8,668 nt of DNA, from positions 1-8,668 of the forward strand of contig JAJYOS010000222.1 of the NCBI GenBank assembly GCA_021796055.1, in the 5' to 3' direction. Shown piece by piece: positions 1-7,704 of the stretch; position 1 is the stretch's first letter, and every line of letters begins with the position of its first letter. Under the pieces are notes generated by a model, which worked only from the letters and a program-made list of their open reading frames with translations, did no database searches and was not told the origin of the DNA. The stretch is from Bacteroidota bacterium. GTDB taxonomy: Bacteria > Bacteroidota > Kryptoniia > Kryptoniales > JAKASW01. A program made the translations under genes and the position numbers.

Positions 1-1187
1 TTCACCGTGGTAGTCGGATTGAATGGATTTGGATAATTCGGAAATAATTCATATCCGGAAGCTACCGATGGGTTGTGGATGACTGCAGTAGCCGTCCTGA
101 TAGTACTAGCGATCTCGTTGAGCAGAGGCTGGCGTCCATGGTACAAGTCCTGGCTTAATTCCCAGATCATAACCCCTCCAAGTTGCCTGCGAAGCACGTA
201 ATCGACTTTCAGCTTCACCGAGTTAGTGTCCTCAAATGTTATGAATTGCGTCGTATCACTATTCAGCAAGTACGGGACCTGCGATACATCATCCCAATGG
301 TACGTCCAGCCATTGCCAAGATTGTTCATCACATCCGGATAAAATGGGTTTGTGGTTGCCGTGTTCGAAAGTTTCTTGTAAAGGCCGCCGGCATTGAATT
401 GTACGGCGTAGAAAGGGACTCCGATGACGAGTTTGTTCCTCGGAATGGCCGCGCCTCTCCCGGCTCTCGAGAGCCAGTACACAACGGCGTCCGAATCCGA
501 GCCGGCCTGGTTCGGGTCGACAGGGGATTCGTAAAGGGGCGAGTTTTCACCGGAGTAAGCGGACCACGGACCGACGAAATCGTAGCACATCACATTGAAC
601 CAATCTACGTAGTCGATCAGGCTCCGTATATCGAAATACTGTCCGCCGTATGCTGTGGCGGGTAAAGTCATAGTAATCAGCCAAGATGTGTCCACCGTTT
701 CGAAGCGGGCGCGCAATTCCCGGATAAGGGAAGTTAGTTGGCCGGTTTCCCCGGAATTCGCAGGGGTCTCCCAATCGACATCTACTCCATCGTAATCGTT
801 CGCCTGGAGGAAGCCGACTACATTTGAGATGAGGCTGGCGCGCTTGGCTGAATCGGAAGTAGCGATGGAGAAAGCCGCGCCGCTTCCGGCCCCACCGAGG
901 GAAATCAAGACCTTTGTTCCCGCCGAATGAGCCGATGCCACAAGCTGTGGAAATGGAATGCCAGAGTCGTATGATATCCTTCCATCAGAGTCCGGTGTTC
1001 CAAACGCAACTATGATATCGGTGAGATCGGAATACTGCACTTCGGTATAAGGAAGAGCGGAAGAATTCCAGCTTGCGTAATACCCGACCACCTTAACTTG
1101 TGCATAGGAGGGTCGCACATTGGTCGCGACGCATAGCAGTAGGATAGCGACAGGAAGCCACGATAAGCGGGCGACAGTATCTGACAA
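1..1187 (-). CDS. Secreted GH18 chitinase-type glycoside hydrolase with T9SS sorting domain (C-terminus cut by window edge)
   Basis: Glycoside hydrolase family 18 enzyme, expected to hydrolyse beta-1,4 bonds in chitin or related N-acetylglucosamine polymers by substrate-assisted catalysis. I translated 395 codons; the frame is open to base 1. Residues 1-29 form a signal peptide (hydrophobic core VAILLLCVA, likely cleavage after SYA). The TIM-barrel domain covers about 31-365. It holds SLGG (96-99), the full catalytic motif DGVDVDWE (133-140, acid/base Glu140), MCYD with Tyr202-Asp203, and the late barrel tryptophan in MIWE (Trp342). All key residues are intact. From about residue 379 a T9SS type-A sorting domain begins (YPNPFNP at 385-391) and runs off the window, so roughly 70 more residues are expected. 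The start is TTG: an in-frame TGA lies five codons upstream, no ATG precedes the signal peptide, and AAGGA sits 8 nt upstream. The gene follows the beta-helix gene after 115 bp. GH18 also contains endo-beta-N-acetylglucosaminidases, so the exact substrate is open. Confidence 0.95.
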   Translation of the reverse strand, partial: MSDTVARLSWLPVAILLLCVATNVRPSYAQVKVVGYYASWNSSALPYTEVQYSDLTDIIVAFGTPDSDGRISYDSGIPFPQLVASAHSAGTKVLISLGGAGSGAAFSIATSDSAKRASLISNVVGFLQANDYDGVDVDWETPANSGETGQLTSLIRELRARFETVDTSWLITMTLPATAYGGQYFDIRSLIDYVDWFNVMCYDFVGPWSAYSGENSPLYESPVDPNQAGSDSDAVVYWLSRAGRGAAIPRNKLVIGVPFYAVQFNAGGLYKKLSNTATTNPFYPDVMNNLGNGWTYHWDDVSQVPYLLNSDTTQFITFEDTNSVKLKVDYVLRRQLGGVMIWELSQDLYHGRQPLLNEIASTIRTATAVIHNPSVASGYELFPNYPNPFNPTTTV

Positions 1188-1200
1188 AGAATTGTTCCTT
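1185..1200 (-). promoter_or_regulatory. Ribosome binding site and TTG start of the GH18 gene
   Basis: AAGGA (complement of 1196-1200) lies 8 nt before the TTG codon at 1187-1185. An ATG at 1203-1201 overlaps this site but is in another frame that stops after 36 codons, so it is not the start. The TTG start gives a well-formed signal peptide. Confidence 0.7.
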
Positions 1201-1240
1201 CATAAAGCTGAATTTAACAAACGCCGCAGAGATGCGCGGG

Positions 1241-1278
1241 AGAAAATTACGGGGCCGCCGACGCGAGCCGGCAGCCCC
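1241..1278 (-). terminator. Probable intrinsic terminator after the beta-helix gene
   Basis: Read on the minus strand, GGGGCTGCC pairs with GGCGGCCCC around a 10-nt loop, giving a 9-bp stem with one G-U wobble. It is followed by GTAATTTTCT. On the plus strand the same position would be a C-A mismatch, so the fold favours minus-strand RNA. It begins 24 nt after the beta-helix stop codon. The U-tract is short (four U), so termination may be partial. The GH18 gene would then depend on read-through or on a promoter I cannot identify in 1188-1250. Confidence 0.5.
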
Positions 1279-1302
1279 GCTCCAATAATGGCGGTTAATC
1301 CG

Positions 1303-3045
1303 CTACTTAAGGAGAAGCATTTTTCTTGTAATCGAGCTTGCACCCTGTCGCAGGGTATAGAAGTAAACGCCGCTAGCAAATGAATCCATGTTGACGTTGT
1401 AGACGTACTCCCCTGCGGGTTTGTATCCTTCATCAACGACTTTCACAAGCTGGCCGAGGACGTTGTAAACATCCAGGCTGATCACGCCGGCCTTTCTAAG
1501 GCTGACTTTGATATCCGTTGTCGGGTTGAACGGATTCGGGTAGTTCTGGGAAAGATCGAACTTCTCAGGAACGACGACCGGTTGCTGCTTAACAGCCGTC
1601 ACGCCGTTGAACCAATACGGGTCGCCAACCGGCAGGCCGTCGGTACTCGCACTCTGCAGGGTAGCATTAGAGTACTTCAGCGCACTCGCTTCAGGTAAAG
1701 GCCATGTCGGCATCCAATTGTTCGGTTCAGGTTGCGGGACTTCAGTCCTCTGGTAAGCGTAAAATTGTGTCGAACCGTTACCCGTTCTGACATCGGCGAC
1801 CCAGTTTAGGAGGCCGACTCCGTCTGTCGTATCAGAACCAGGGCTGAGGACATCGTTGACAGAGGCGCCGAAACCGGGATCCAGGCTCTGATTTCCGGAT
1901 TGTACTAGATTCGGGTAAGCAGCGTTTCCAAACATCGCCATCGTCTGGCTGTTCATGAAGACGGGCGTATAAAGTGAATCCGTGTGAGCTGTATCGTCCC
2001 AGGCCGTCCAGAAAGACGTCAATCCGGAGGACCAAAAGCAATCGTTGTCCTTCACTTCAATCTTGCGCGCAGCTTCGGCCGCCGCATAATCAGATGCGCT
2101 GGTTATCGCATGTCCAAGCAAGTGCGCAGCGGTTGTCGAATCGAGAGTGTCGAGATAGAACACGGAAGGTGTTCTCGGCGGTGCAAGTTCATCCCAACCG
2201 CCATTGTACTCCGTCTTATTCTCACCCACAGCGTATGTATCGTAGAATATGTTGTCATCGAAAACTAGGTTGACTTCCCTCTCCGACCAGAACGGTCCCT
2301 TCGACGTGAGGAGCACGTCATTGTGGGAAAAATTCATGTACGTTGTAAGGCCGGTTGTCTCGACGGGTCCCATAGCGACACCGATCATAGTATTGTACTT
2401 GATATCAATGGTATCAGTGTTCCATGCTCCTGCTCCGTTCTCGCTGCGAAGAAGTTCGGGGACATAATAGGCGCTGGCCACGTCTATACCGTTCCTGAAG
2501 TCTGAGTTCGTGATATAGAAATTATCGCCGTTCGCGCTGTAGCCAATTTCGAATTGCGACATGTTATCAAAAACGCAGTTATTCACCGACAGCGAGATGT
2601 TATCGGCCGACACCTGGACGCCCTGGCCGGACGCGGTATTGTTCAGATTGTTAGGTGCAATGCCCAGCAAATAAAGATTATCGAGTGATACCCTTGTTCC
2701 CGCCCCGGTGAGCGTGAAAAACACTCCAGGGATCGAACCTCCTGAGAGGACATCGGCCTGGATGCAGGGGAGTTGGCCATTTGGACCTGGTACTCCGACG
2801 ATTGTCACGCCCGACTTCAGTGTAATCGTCGCATCAAGCAGGTATGTAGTGTCAACGGACACGAGCTTGTAAACACTATGTGCTTGAGCGCCGTCTGAAA
2901 GGGTATCACCGCCGATAACCTGGTCGATGGTTTTCGTGTCATTTGCGTAAACCACAAGCGTGTCGCTTTGTGCAAACGAACGAGTTGGCAAAGTAAAGAG
3001 CACCACCATCGCCGTAAGAAACGTCGCGGTGAATAGCTTCTTCAT
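1303..3045 (-). CDS. Secreted right-handed beta-helix protein with T9SS C-terminal sorting domain
   Basis: A 580-residue exported protein of unassigned activity. Residues 1-25 are a signal peptide (MKK, hydrophobic core, cleavage after SFA). Residues about 70-340 look like a right-handed parallel beta-helix: successive strands with Asn-rich turns, for example SVNNCVFDN near 153-161, FYITNSDFRN near 176-185, IDIKYNTM near 213-220, NFSHNDV near 238-244 and NLVFDDNIF near 259-267. This pattern is known from pectate-lyase-like and other polysaccharide-acting folds. I see no catalytic signature that names a family. Residues 495-580 form a complete T9SS type-A sorting domain (YPNPFNP 502-508, then LDVYNVLGQLV, GVYFYTL and a basic KMLLLK end), so the mature protein is probably attached to the cell surface or released. 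The ATG has a near-perfect Shine-Dalgarno. It sits between the receptor and GH18 genes on the same strand, which suggests glycan binding or cleavage. That role is inference; an adhesin or structural role is possible. Confidence 0.9.
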   Translation of the reverse strand: MKKLFTATFLTAMVVLFTLPTRSFAQSDTLVVYANDTKTIDQVIGGDTLSDGAQAHSVYKLVSVDTTYLLDATITLKSGVTIVGVPGPNGQLPCIQADVLSGGSIPGVFFTLTGAGTRVSLDNLYLLGIAPNNLNNTASGQGVQVSADNISLSVNNCVFDNMSQFEIGYSANGDNFYITNSDFRNGIDVASAYYVPELLRSENGAGAWNTDTIDIKYNTMIGVAMGPVETTGLTTYMNFSHNDVLLTSKGPFWSEREVNLVFDDNIFYDTYAVGENKTEYNGGWDELAPPRTPSVFYLDTLDSTTAAHLLGHAITSASDYAAAEAARKIEVKDNDCFWSSGLTSFWTAWDDTAHTDSLYTPVFMNSQTMAMFGNAAYPNLVQSGNQSLDPGFGASVNDVLSPGSDTTDGVGLLNWVADVRTGNGSTQFYAYQRTEVPQPEPNNWMPTWPLPEASALKYSNATLQSASTDGLPVGDPYWFNGVTAVKQQPVVVPEKFDLSQNYPNPFNPTTDIKVSLRKAGVISLDVYNVLGQLVKVVDEGYKPAGEYVYNVNMDSFASGVYFYTLRQGASSITRKMLLLK

Positions 3046-3051
3046 GGTACT

Positions 3052-3059
3052 ACCTCCTT
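3052..3059 (-). promoter_or_regulatory. Strong Shine-Dalgarno of the beta-helix gene
   Basis: The minus strand reads AAGGAGGT ending 6 nt before the ATG at 3045-3043, essentially the full anti-SD complement. It fixes the start. Classical Bacteroidetes rarely rely on SD sites, so this is also a weak lineage clue. Confidence 0.8.
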
Positions 3060-3113
3060 TTAGTTAAGTTTGACGCTAATGCTGTTTATGTATGTCAATC
3101 TTGCTTCTTTAAA

Positions 3114-3167
3114 GCCCGCCCTGGCGCGAGCCCCTGCCAGGCAGGGGGACAAAAATACCGAGCGGGC
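3114..3167. repeat. Nested GC-rich palindromic element in the receptor/beta-helix gap
   Basis: An inner near-perfect palindrome CCCCTGCC-A-GGCAGGGG (3131-3147) lies inside an outer inverted pair GCCCGC (3114-3119) and GCGGGC (3162-3167). A 10-bp string CGCCCTGGCG at 3117-3126 recurs at 3216-3225 beside another small hairpin (CAGGG/CCCTG). Neither orientation has a good U-tract directly after the inner stem; the minus strand has only GCTTTAAAG after the outer stem. It could act as an mRNA-stabilising or partial-termination structure between the receptor and beta-helix messages, or be a dispersed REP-like repeat. Only one copy of the large palindrome is in the window. Confidence 0.45.
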
Positions 3168-3259
3168 CGATCACCACCTCGGATGAGAACAACGGATCCC
3201 ATCCTGGTACAGGGGCGCCCTGGCGTCGCGCGTTGTCGATGAAGTTCGCACCGGCATTA

Positions 3260-6229
3260 TCAGAACTTCAACCGAAGGCCGAGATCGGCGGTCATTCCGT
3301 ACGATTGTTCCGATTGGGGAACACCGGTCGAGGCTTGTATCACGTTTACATCGTTCTCACCGTTTATGTTGCTGACATCACCATAAAGTTGAAGGCCGGG
3401 CCATGGTAAGTCCTGCTTCGCCGAAATGTCCCATCTCGTGTAAGCCGCGGTCGTCGTCCGTAGATAGCTGTAGAAATTCGTTCCGGCAAAAATCTTGTCT
3501 TGATAAATCATAGAGGCCCTGATTGAAAAGCCTTGGTAGTCGTAACCGAGCGAGAGGTTGGCAATATTATCAGGTTGGTACAGAAGGGGATCCACATAAG
3601 ATGTATCTACATAAACCAGAGACCGGCCGATCTTCTCAGTGTTGACATAAGGATATTTTTCTTGTGAAAAGACGTGGGTGTAATTAACGTCGAGGATGAG
3701 CCCGTCGAAAGGATGCGGAAGATACCAAAAATGAGTTTCCCAGTCTAGCTCAAAACCGTAATCGACAGCTGGGATGTTATCGTTAACAAACGTGTTTACC
3801 TGATAATTGCCAGTCGGCGCAGGCGCAGACGCGATAAGACCTTGCGGGAAATAGTTAAGCGCCTCTCCGGGCAACACGTAATAAGTGTAAGGGAAAATCA
3901 TTTTCGATATCCGCTTCGCGAAACCTCCGATGGTCAGGAGACCAATGGAATTATTGTAGAATGAAAAGTAGGCGTCATAGTTTGTAGAGCGCGAAGGCGA
4001 GAGCTGAGAATTATTCCATGCGATGCTGCCCCCAGTTGAAACGTCGATCCTGGGAATTATCGCCTGGTAGTCGGGATAGGCGAGTGTATTGGTATACGAC
4101 AAACGGATGCTGAACCAAGTCAGCGGTTTGTACTGCAACGCGACATCGGGCAACAAATAGCCGTGATTCTCAGTGACCGTGGTATCATAATGATTGTAGG
4201 GCCCGCCAAGTCCCGATGCAGTAGTCTCGATACCCTGGACACCAGTGTATATCGTTTGGAGATCCTGATATCTGACACCAGGGATTAGCGTTAGCTCAGG
4301 ACCTAGATTGATGGTGGCCATGACATAAACGGCGCTCTGATTTTCGTGACCGTTGTAGTTGTTTGTCGTTGAATTGAACTGATCATGGAAATATGAAGCG
4401 GAAGCTAGCGGATTCTGCTCTATCAGAGTAGCATTCTCTCCTAAAAACGAGGTGAGATTGGAAAGCATACCGTAGCTTAGCGGATAAATCATCGGATAAT
4501 TGCCGGCGCCTTTAAGAAAGTTGGCGTAGCTGTAGCTCGGGTCCAAGAATGGAGCCATGGGAAGTTGAGTGGTGTTGACGTATGGTCCAAGAGCAGAGAA
4601 ATGACTCGCTATTAGACTGTCAACATATCTTGCGCTTGCGAGGCCAAGCCCTTCTGATCCTGTTGTGTTATAGTAATAATCCCTTGTCTCATACCTGTAA
4701 GCCCCTCCAAATTTTATCACCGATGTAATCTCATCGGAAAGGTTCGCGTTAAACTTCAAATCGAGTCTAGCTGATAAGGACCGTGCGCCGGAGAAGCTGT
4801 TGTAGTTGACAACGTTGTTCAGGTAGGTTAGCGCAAGATCGTTGTTGGCCGCCGACGGTATTTCTTGTGGATTAATGTTTGGCAGGTTTATAAGCCCACC
4901 AAGTCCTGCTGAACCTTGTTGAAATGTCACCGCCCAATCGTTAGGGTTCTTGTCCTCCGTGTACGCGTGGGAAAGGACGGCATTTACGTGAAAGATAGGT
5001 AGCTGATACTGGAAGTGAATGGCGTTAGTGATGACACTTAAAGTCGACGTGGTATAAGCCATCGAGTAATTGTGGATATTGCTGCCACTCCCTCCAGCTA
5101 TGCCGAAGTACTCTCCACGGTCCTGCGTATTAGTTGTGCCGGTACTGAGAAAATTCGAAAATTTCAGTGTCCCCTCAGGGAGTCTGTAGTCTAGGACTAA
5201 GGCCCCATCGTAGCGCTCCCTATTGCTCGGGATGTTGTCCAGACTGAGGCCCTGCGTTAGATAAGTGTTGGGCTGATCTCCGAGATTCGAGTACGATGCC
5301 CCGAGTTGGTCGGAGCTGAGATTCCTCCGTTCGACATCTGCCTGGGCGAACACCCCGAATTTGTTGTTGAAGAATCTGTCCTCCACGCTCCCAACGTACT
5401 TGTAATTGTTGAACTTGTTAGTCGCATCGGAAAGACCGTTATAACCACCCTGAGCGGTTAGGTTAAAGACGGGAACGCCGGGAGTTACGACGTGAGCTTC
5501 ACGAAGCTCGAGGTTAACGACGCCACCTATCACGTCAGCATTCATATCTGGAGTCACAGTTTTCTTAACTTCCATTCCCTCCAGCATATTCGACGATATC
5601 ATGCTCAGATTGACGCTAGAGTTATTCTGATTAGAGGAGTTCAAGCGGACACCGTTAATCTCGATCTCATTAAACTTTGGCGCCATTCCGCGGATCACGA
5701 CCTCATCAGCTTCGCCTCCGCTTCTTAGAACGGAGACCCCCGGAAGCCTTCCAAGAGATTCGGCGGCATTGGCGTCGGGCAATTCCTGTATTCTTGCGGC
5801 AGAAACGACATTCACGATCTGATTTGATGACAGCTGCTGGTTGATAGCCTGGTTCTGTCCGTTCGCCTGAGCAGTGACCACGACTTCTTTTCCCTGGATG
5901 CCGACGGCCTGCAGTTTTAATTCGACTTTTGTATTTCTCCCCTTAACAACTTCTACGGTTGTCTCTCTCGCCTTGTATCCTATATAGGTGGTCCGCAGCT
6001 CATACGACCCGGGAGGGACATTTCTTATCACGAAATTTCCATTGAGATCGGTGGAAGCCCCCATGCTAGTTCCCACAATCAGTACGTTTGCGCCAGGGAG
6101 CTCATCTCCAGTTTGCTCGTCCCTGACAGAGCCTTGGATTGTGCCACTGGCGGCAGCGAAGGCCGAGCCGAGCGAGATAAATAGAATTGACAATGAGACT
6201 GCAAGATCGGTAAAGATTCTACGCGACAT
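3260..6229 (-). CDS. TonB-dependent outer-membrane receptor with carboxypeptidase-regulatory-like N-terminal domain
   Basis: Outer-membrane active transporter, 989 residues from the chosen ATG. Residues 1-25 are a signal peptide (cleavage near SAFA). Residues about 30-107 are a carboxypeptidase-regulatory-like beta-sandwich (GSVRDEQTGDELPGANV, then GNFVIRNVPPGSYELR and IGYK). A TonB-box-like GKEVVVTAQ follows near 113-121. The plug is about 130-246, with ELPDANAAESLGRLPGVSV (149-167), VIRGMAP and NEIEINGVRL. The rest is a 22-strand-type barrel ending in ADLGLRLKF with the terminal Phe usual for BAM substrates. The plug wording matches the Caulobacter/Xanthomonas-type carbohydrate receptor group rather than classical SusC, and no susD follows. 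A GTG at 6241 extends the frame by four residues, but GGAG (6239-6236) would then lie inside the gene; it is 6 nt before the ATG at 6229, so I prefer that start (ATG 6232 is also possible). Neighbours suggest glycan oligomer uptake; the substrate is inferred. Confidence 0.93.
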   Translation of the reverse strand: MSRRIFTDLAVSLSILFISLGSAFAAASGTIQGSVRDEQTGDELPGANVLIVGTSMGASTDLNGNFVIRNVPPGSYELRTTYIGYKARETTVEVVKGRNTKVELKLQAVGIQGKEVVVTAQANGQNQAINQQLSSNQIVNVVSAARIQELPDANAAESLGRLPGVSVLRSGGEADEVVIRGMAPKFNEIEINGVRLNSSNQNNSSVNLSMISSNMLEGMEVKKTVTPDMNADVIGGVVNLELREAHVVTPGVPVFNLTAQGGYNGLSDATNKFNNYKYVGSVEDRFFNNKFGVFAQADVERRNLSSDQLGASYSNLGDQPNTYLTQGLSLDNIPSNRERYDGALVLDYRLPEGTLKFSNFLSTGTTNTQDRGEYFGIAGGSGSNIHNYSMAYTTSTLSVITNAIHFQYQLPIFHVNAVLSHAYTEDKNPNDWAVTFQQGSAGLGGLINLPNINPQEIPSAANNDLALTYLNNVVNYNSFSGARSLSARLDLKFNANLSDEITSVIKFGGAYRYETRDYYYNTTGSEGLGLASARYVDSLIASHFSALGPYVNTTQLPMAPFLDPSYSYANFLKGAGNYPMIYPLSYGMLSNLTSFLGENATLIEQNPLASASYFHDQFNSTTNNYNGHENQSAVYVMATINLGPELTLIPGVRYQDLQTIYTGVQGIETTASGLGGPYNHYDTTVTENHGYLLPDVALQYKPLTWFSIRLSYTNTLAYPDYQAIIPRIDVSTGGSIAWNNSQLSPSRSTNYDAYFSFYNNSIGLLTIGGFAKRISKMIFPYTYYVLPGEALNYFPQGLIASAPAPTGNYQVNTFVNDNIPAVDYGFELDWETHFWYLPHPFDGLILDVNYTHVFSQEKYPYVNTEKIGRSLVYVDTSYVDPLLYQPDNIANLSLGYDYQGFSIRASMIYQDKIFAGTNFYSYLRTTTAAYTRWDISAKQDLPWPGLQLYGDVSNINGENDVNVIQASTGVPQSEQSYGMTADLGLRLKF

Positions 6230-6235
6230 CATGTT

Positions 6236-6239
6236 CTCC
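6236..6239 (-). promoter_or_regulatory. Ribosome binding site that decides the receptor start
   Basis: GGAG on the minus strand lies 6 nt before the ATG at 6229-6227 and 3 nt before the ATG at 6232-6230. The upstream GTG at 6241 has no SD of its own. This favours MSRRIF as the N-terminus. Confidence 0.55.
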
Positions 6240-6241
6240 AC

Positions 6242-6411
6242 TTGTGTTTACGAACTGTGAGTGTTGGTGTAGAGCAATGGATCCGAATCCCGTTTGACGC
6301 CCCGCAGTTTGCGGCAAAAAGATGAGGGAGTCGGGATTGATAACACATAAATTTGTCTGCCTTAATGGTGGAAAGACTAGCAGGGAGAGTTGGCGACGAA
6401 TATTCAACGAA
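6242..6411 (-). other. Leader between regulator and receptor genes, no clear signals
   Basis: Non-coding on both strands as far as I can judge. There is no intrinsic terminator after the regulator stop, so read-through into the receptor is plausible. A small hairpin CCGCA-GTT-TGCGG occurs at 6302-6314. I found neither a good sigma-70 promoter nor a copy of the palindrome that precedes the regulator. The TAnnTTTG-like TAAATTTG near 6347 points away from the receptor and lacks an upstream element. Confidence 0.4.
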
Positions 6412-7623
6412 TCACCTTAATTCTTTCCACGGGTTTGCATTCATTATTTTGTAATCGTTGAAAACCCCCTGCAACGCAAGAGCGACCGCTCCCTTCAAAT
6501 ATTCCCTGTTTGCTTCCGAGGCGGGGAAAACGTCGACGAATTTGCCTTTTACAGGCAAAGGTCTTTCGTCCAGAGCCTTCATAATCTCAGGGTAAACTAA
6601 GTCCCACGCATCGGCAATAGATCCATCGATCACCACGCACTTGGGGTCCACGGTCCTTATGATCGCAGCGACCCCCACGCCTATATAGTGCCCGGTCTGT
6701 TTGATAACTAAATTCGCGACCGCATCACCTTTTGACGCGCGAAGAACTATCTCGCTGATCCCAACGTCAGACCCTGAGCCGAATTCTCCTCCTATGGCCG
6801 TCATATAGCGACGAGAGACCGCGCGATCGGAGATATACGCTTCCCAGCAGCCCTGAACTCCGCACTCGCAAGTGAGCCCTTCCTCGTAAATGGCCATGTG
6901 GCTGAGCTCCCCGGACACACAATGATCTCCGATCACGATCCTCCCATCTATGATTATTCCTGCACCCACAGATTTGCCAATCGAAAGAAAAACAAAGTTC
7001 GACGTATCCGTAACACGGTTGCCGAAAAGCATTTCAGCCAGAGCGGAAGCTTTCACTGCATCGCCTACCACAACATTTTCGAGTAGCGGAATCTTCTCCC
7101 GTAGAAGTTCACCGACAGATACATTCTCCCATTGCAGCGAAGGCGCAGTTATAAGTCTCGCCTTGTTCGGGTCTACTACTCCAGAGATTGAAACACCGAT
7201 CGTCCGGGGCCGATCCACACCAACGGAATCTGATAGCGCGAGGAGCTCCTCGGCGCATCTCGACAATGTCTGCGCCGGACTTGCGTGGTTTGTCGGTAGG
7301 GATGAGTGCGACTTGACTTTGCCGCATATGTTCGCAATAGCGACGCGCGACACTGACGCGCGGATCTCCATAGCGCCAACATAATGGCTATCGCACTTCA
7401 GATAAAGGTCTACTGGAGTTCTCCCCAATCCAGATCCCTCCGCGGTCTTTTCATATATCAGTTCTTCCCTTAAGAGACCCGATGCAACGTCCGAAACGGT
7501 GCTTGGGTTTAATCCGCTTAACTTAGCGATTTGGGAGCGGCTTATTGGCTGCATGGCCCTAATTAAGCCGAGGACGACTCCCCGGTTGACGCTTCTAAGA
7601 ACAGATGCTTTCCCGGTTACCAT
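6412..7623 (-). CDS. ROK-family transcriptional regulator (NagC/XylR type)
   Basis: A 403-residue sugar-responsive DNA-binding protein of the ROK family (repressor, ORF, kinase). A MarR-like winged helix-turn-helix lies at about 12-75 (ISRSQIAKLSGLNPSTVSD at 27-45, then the GLGRTP wing at 65-70). The C-terminal ROK fold is about 80-395. The zinc motif is complete: GELSH (238-242, His242) followed by CECGVQGC (252-259) and Glu261. The phosphate-binding DxGxT site is altered to EIRAS (86-90), so sugar kinase activity is unlikely, as expected for a regulator. Asp188 remains at the usual catalytic position. Length is typical for ROK repressors. The ATG is preceded by AGGGAAG (7635-7629, 5 nt away); a stronger GAGGAGG lies 20 nt upstream, too far to serve this start. 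A sigma-70 promoter and a palindrome lie just upstream, suggesting autoregulation. Being adjacent to a receptor and a GH18 gene, it most likely senses N-acetylglucosamine or another oligosaccharide product, but the ligand cannot be read from sequence. Confidence 0.93.
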   Translation of the reverse strand: MVTGKASVLRSVNRGVVLGLIRAMQPISRSQIAKLSGLNPSTVSDVASGLLREELIYEKTAEGSGLGRTPVDLYLKCDSHYVGAMEIRASVSRVAIANICGKVKSHSSLPTNHASPAQTLSRCAEELLALSDSVGVDRPRTIGVSISGVVDPNKARLITAPSLQWENVSVGELLREKIPLLENVVVGDAVKASALAEMLFGNRVTDTSNFVFLSIGKSVGAGIIIDGRIVIGDHCVSGELSHMAIYEEGLTCECGVQGCWEAYISDRAVSRRYMTAIGGEFGSGSDVGISEIVLRASKGDAVANLVIKQTGHYIGVGVAAIIRTVDPKCVVIDGSIADAWDLVYPEIMKALDERPLPVKGKFVDVFPASEANREYLKGAVALALQGVFNDYKIMNANPWKELR

Positions 7624-7675
7624 AGCAACTTCCCTATAACGGTCCTCCTCAGTTTTCTGAATCCAGACTCAGGAT

Positions 7676-7698
7676 GTTTATTACCGCCTCGAATAAAC
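7676..7698. promoter_or_regulatory. Candidate ROK operator, perfect 7-bp inverted repeat
   Basis: GTTTATT (7676-7682) and AATAAAC (7692-7698) are perfect complements separated by 9 bp, 23 bp in all. This resembles ROK-family operators such as the Bacillus XylR site (GTTTGTT and AACAAAC arms) and the AT-rich NagC/Mlc sites. It begins at the predicted transcription start of the regulator's promoter, where a bound repressor would block initiation or escape. I infer autoregulation. Confidence 0.65.
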
Positions 7699-7704
7699 TG
7701 GTGT

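Noticed and set aside
183..665. Plus-strand open frame of 160 codons
   Set aside because: It lies wholly opposite the GH18 catalytic domain, whose motifs are intact on the minus strand; its sequence is basic and low in typical protein features.
3070..3098. TTGAC/GTCAA inverted pair and a TTGACA box upstream of the beta-helix gene
   Set aside because: The arms are only 5 bp with a 19-bp gap, and no acceptable -10 box lies 16-18 bp from the TTGACA, so I do not call an operator or promoter.
6302..6314. Small hairpin followed by an A-run as a terminator
   Set aside because: On the minus strand the T-run precedes the stem, and on the plus strand the stem is followed by A residues, so neither direction forms an intrinsic terminator.
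6324..6354. TAAATTTG resembling a Bacteroidetes -7 element
   Set aside because: It points toward the regulator's 3' end and has no -33 element at the right distance.
6950..7384. Plus-strand open frame of 144 codons
   Set aside because: It is antisense to the ROK domain, which has a full set of family motifs. No SD and no recognisable protein.
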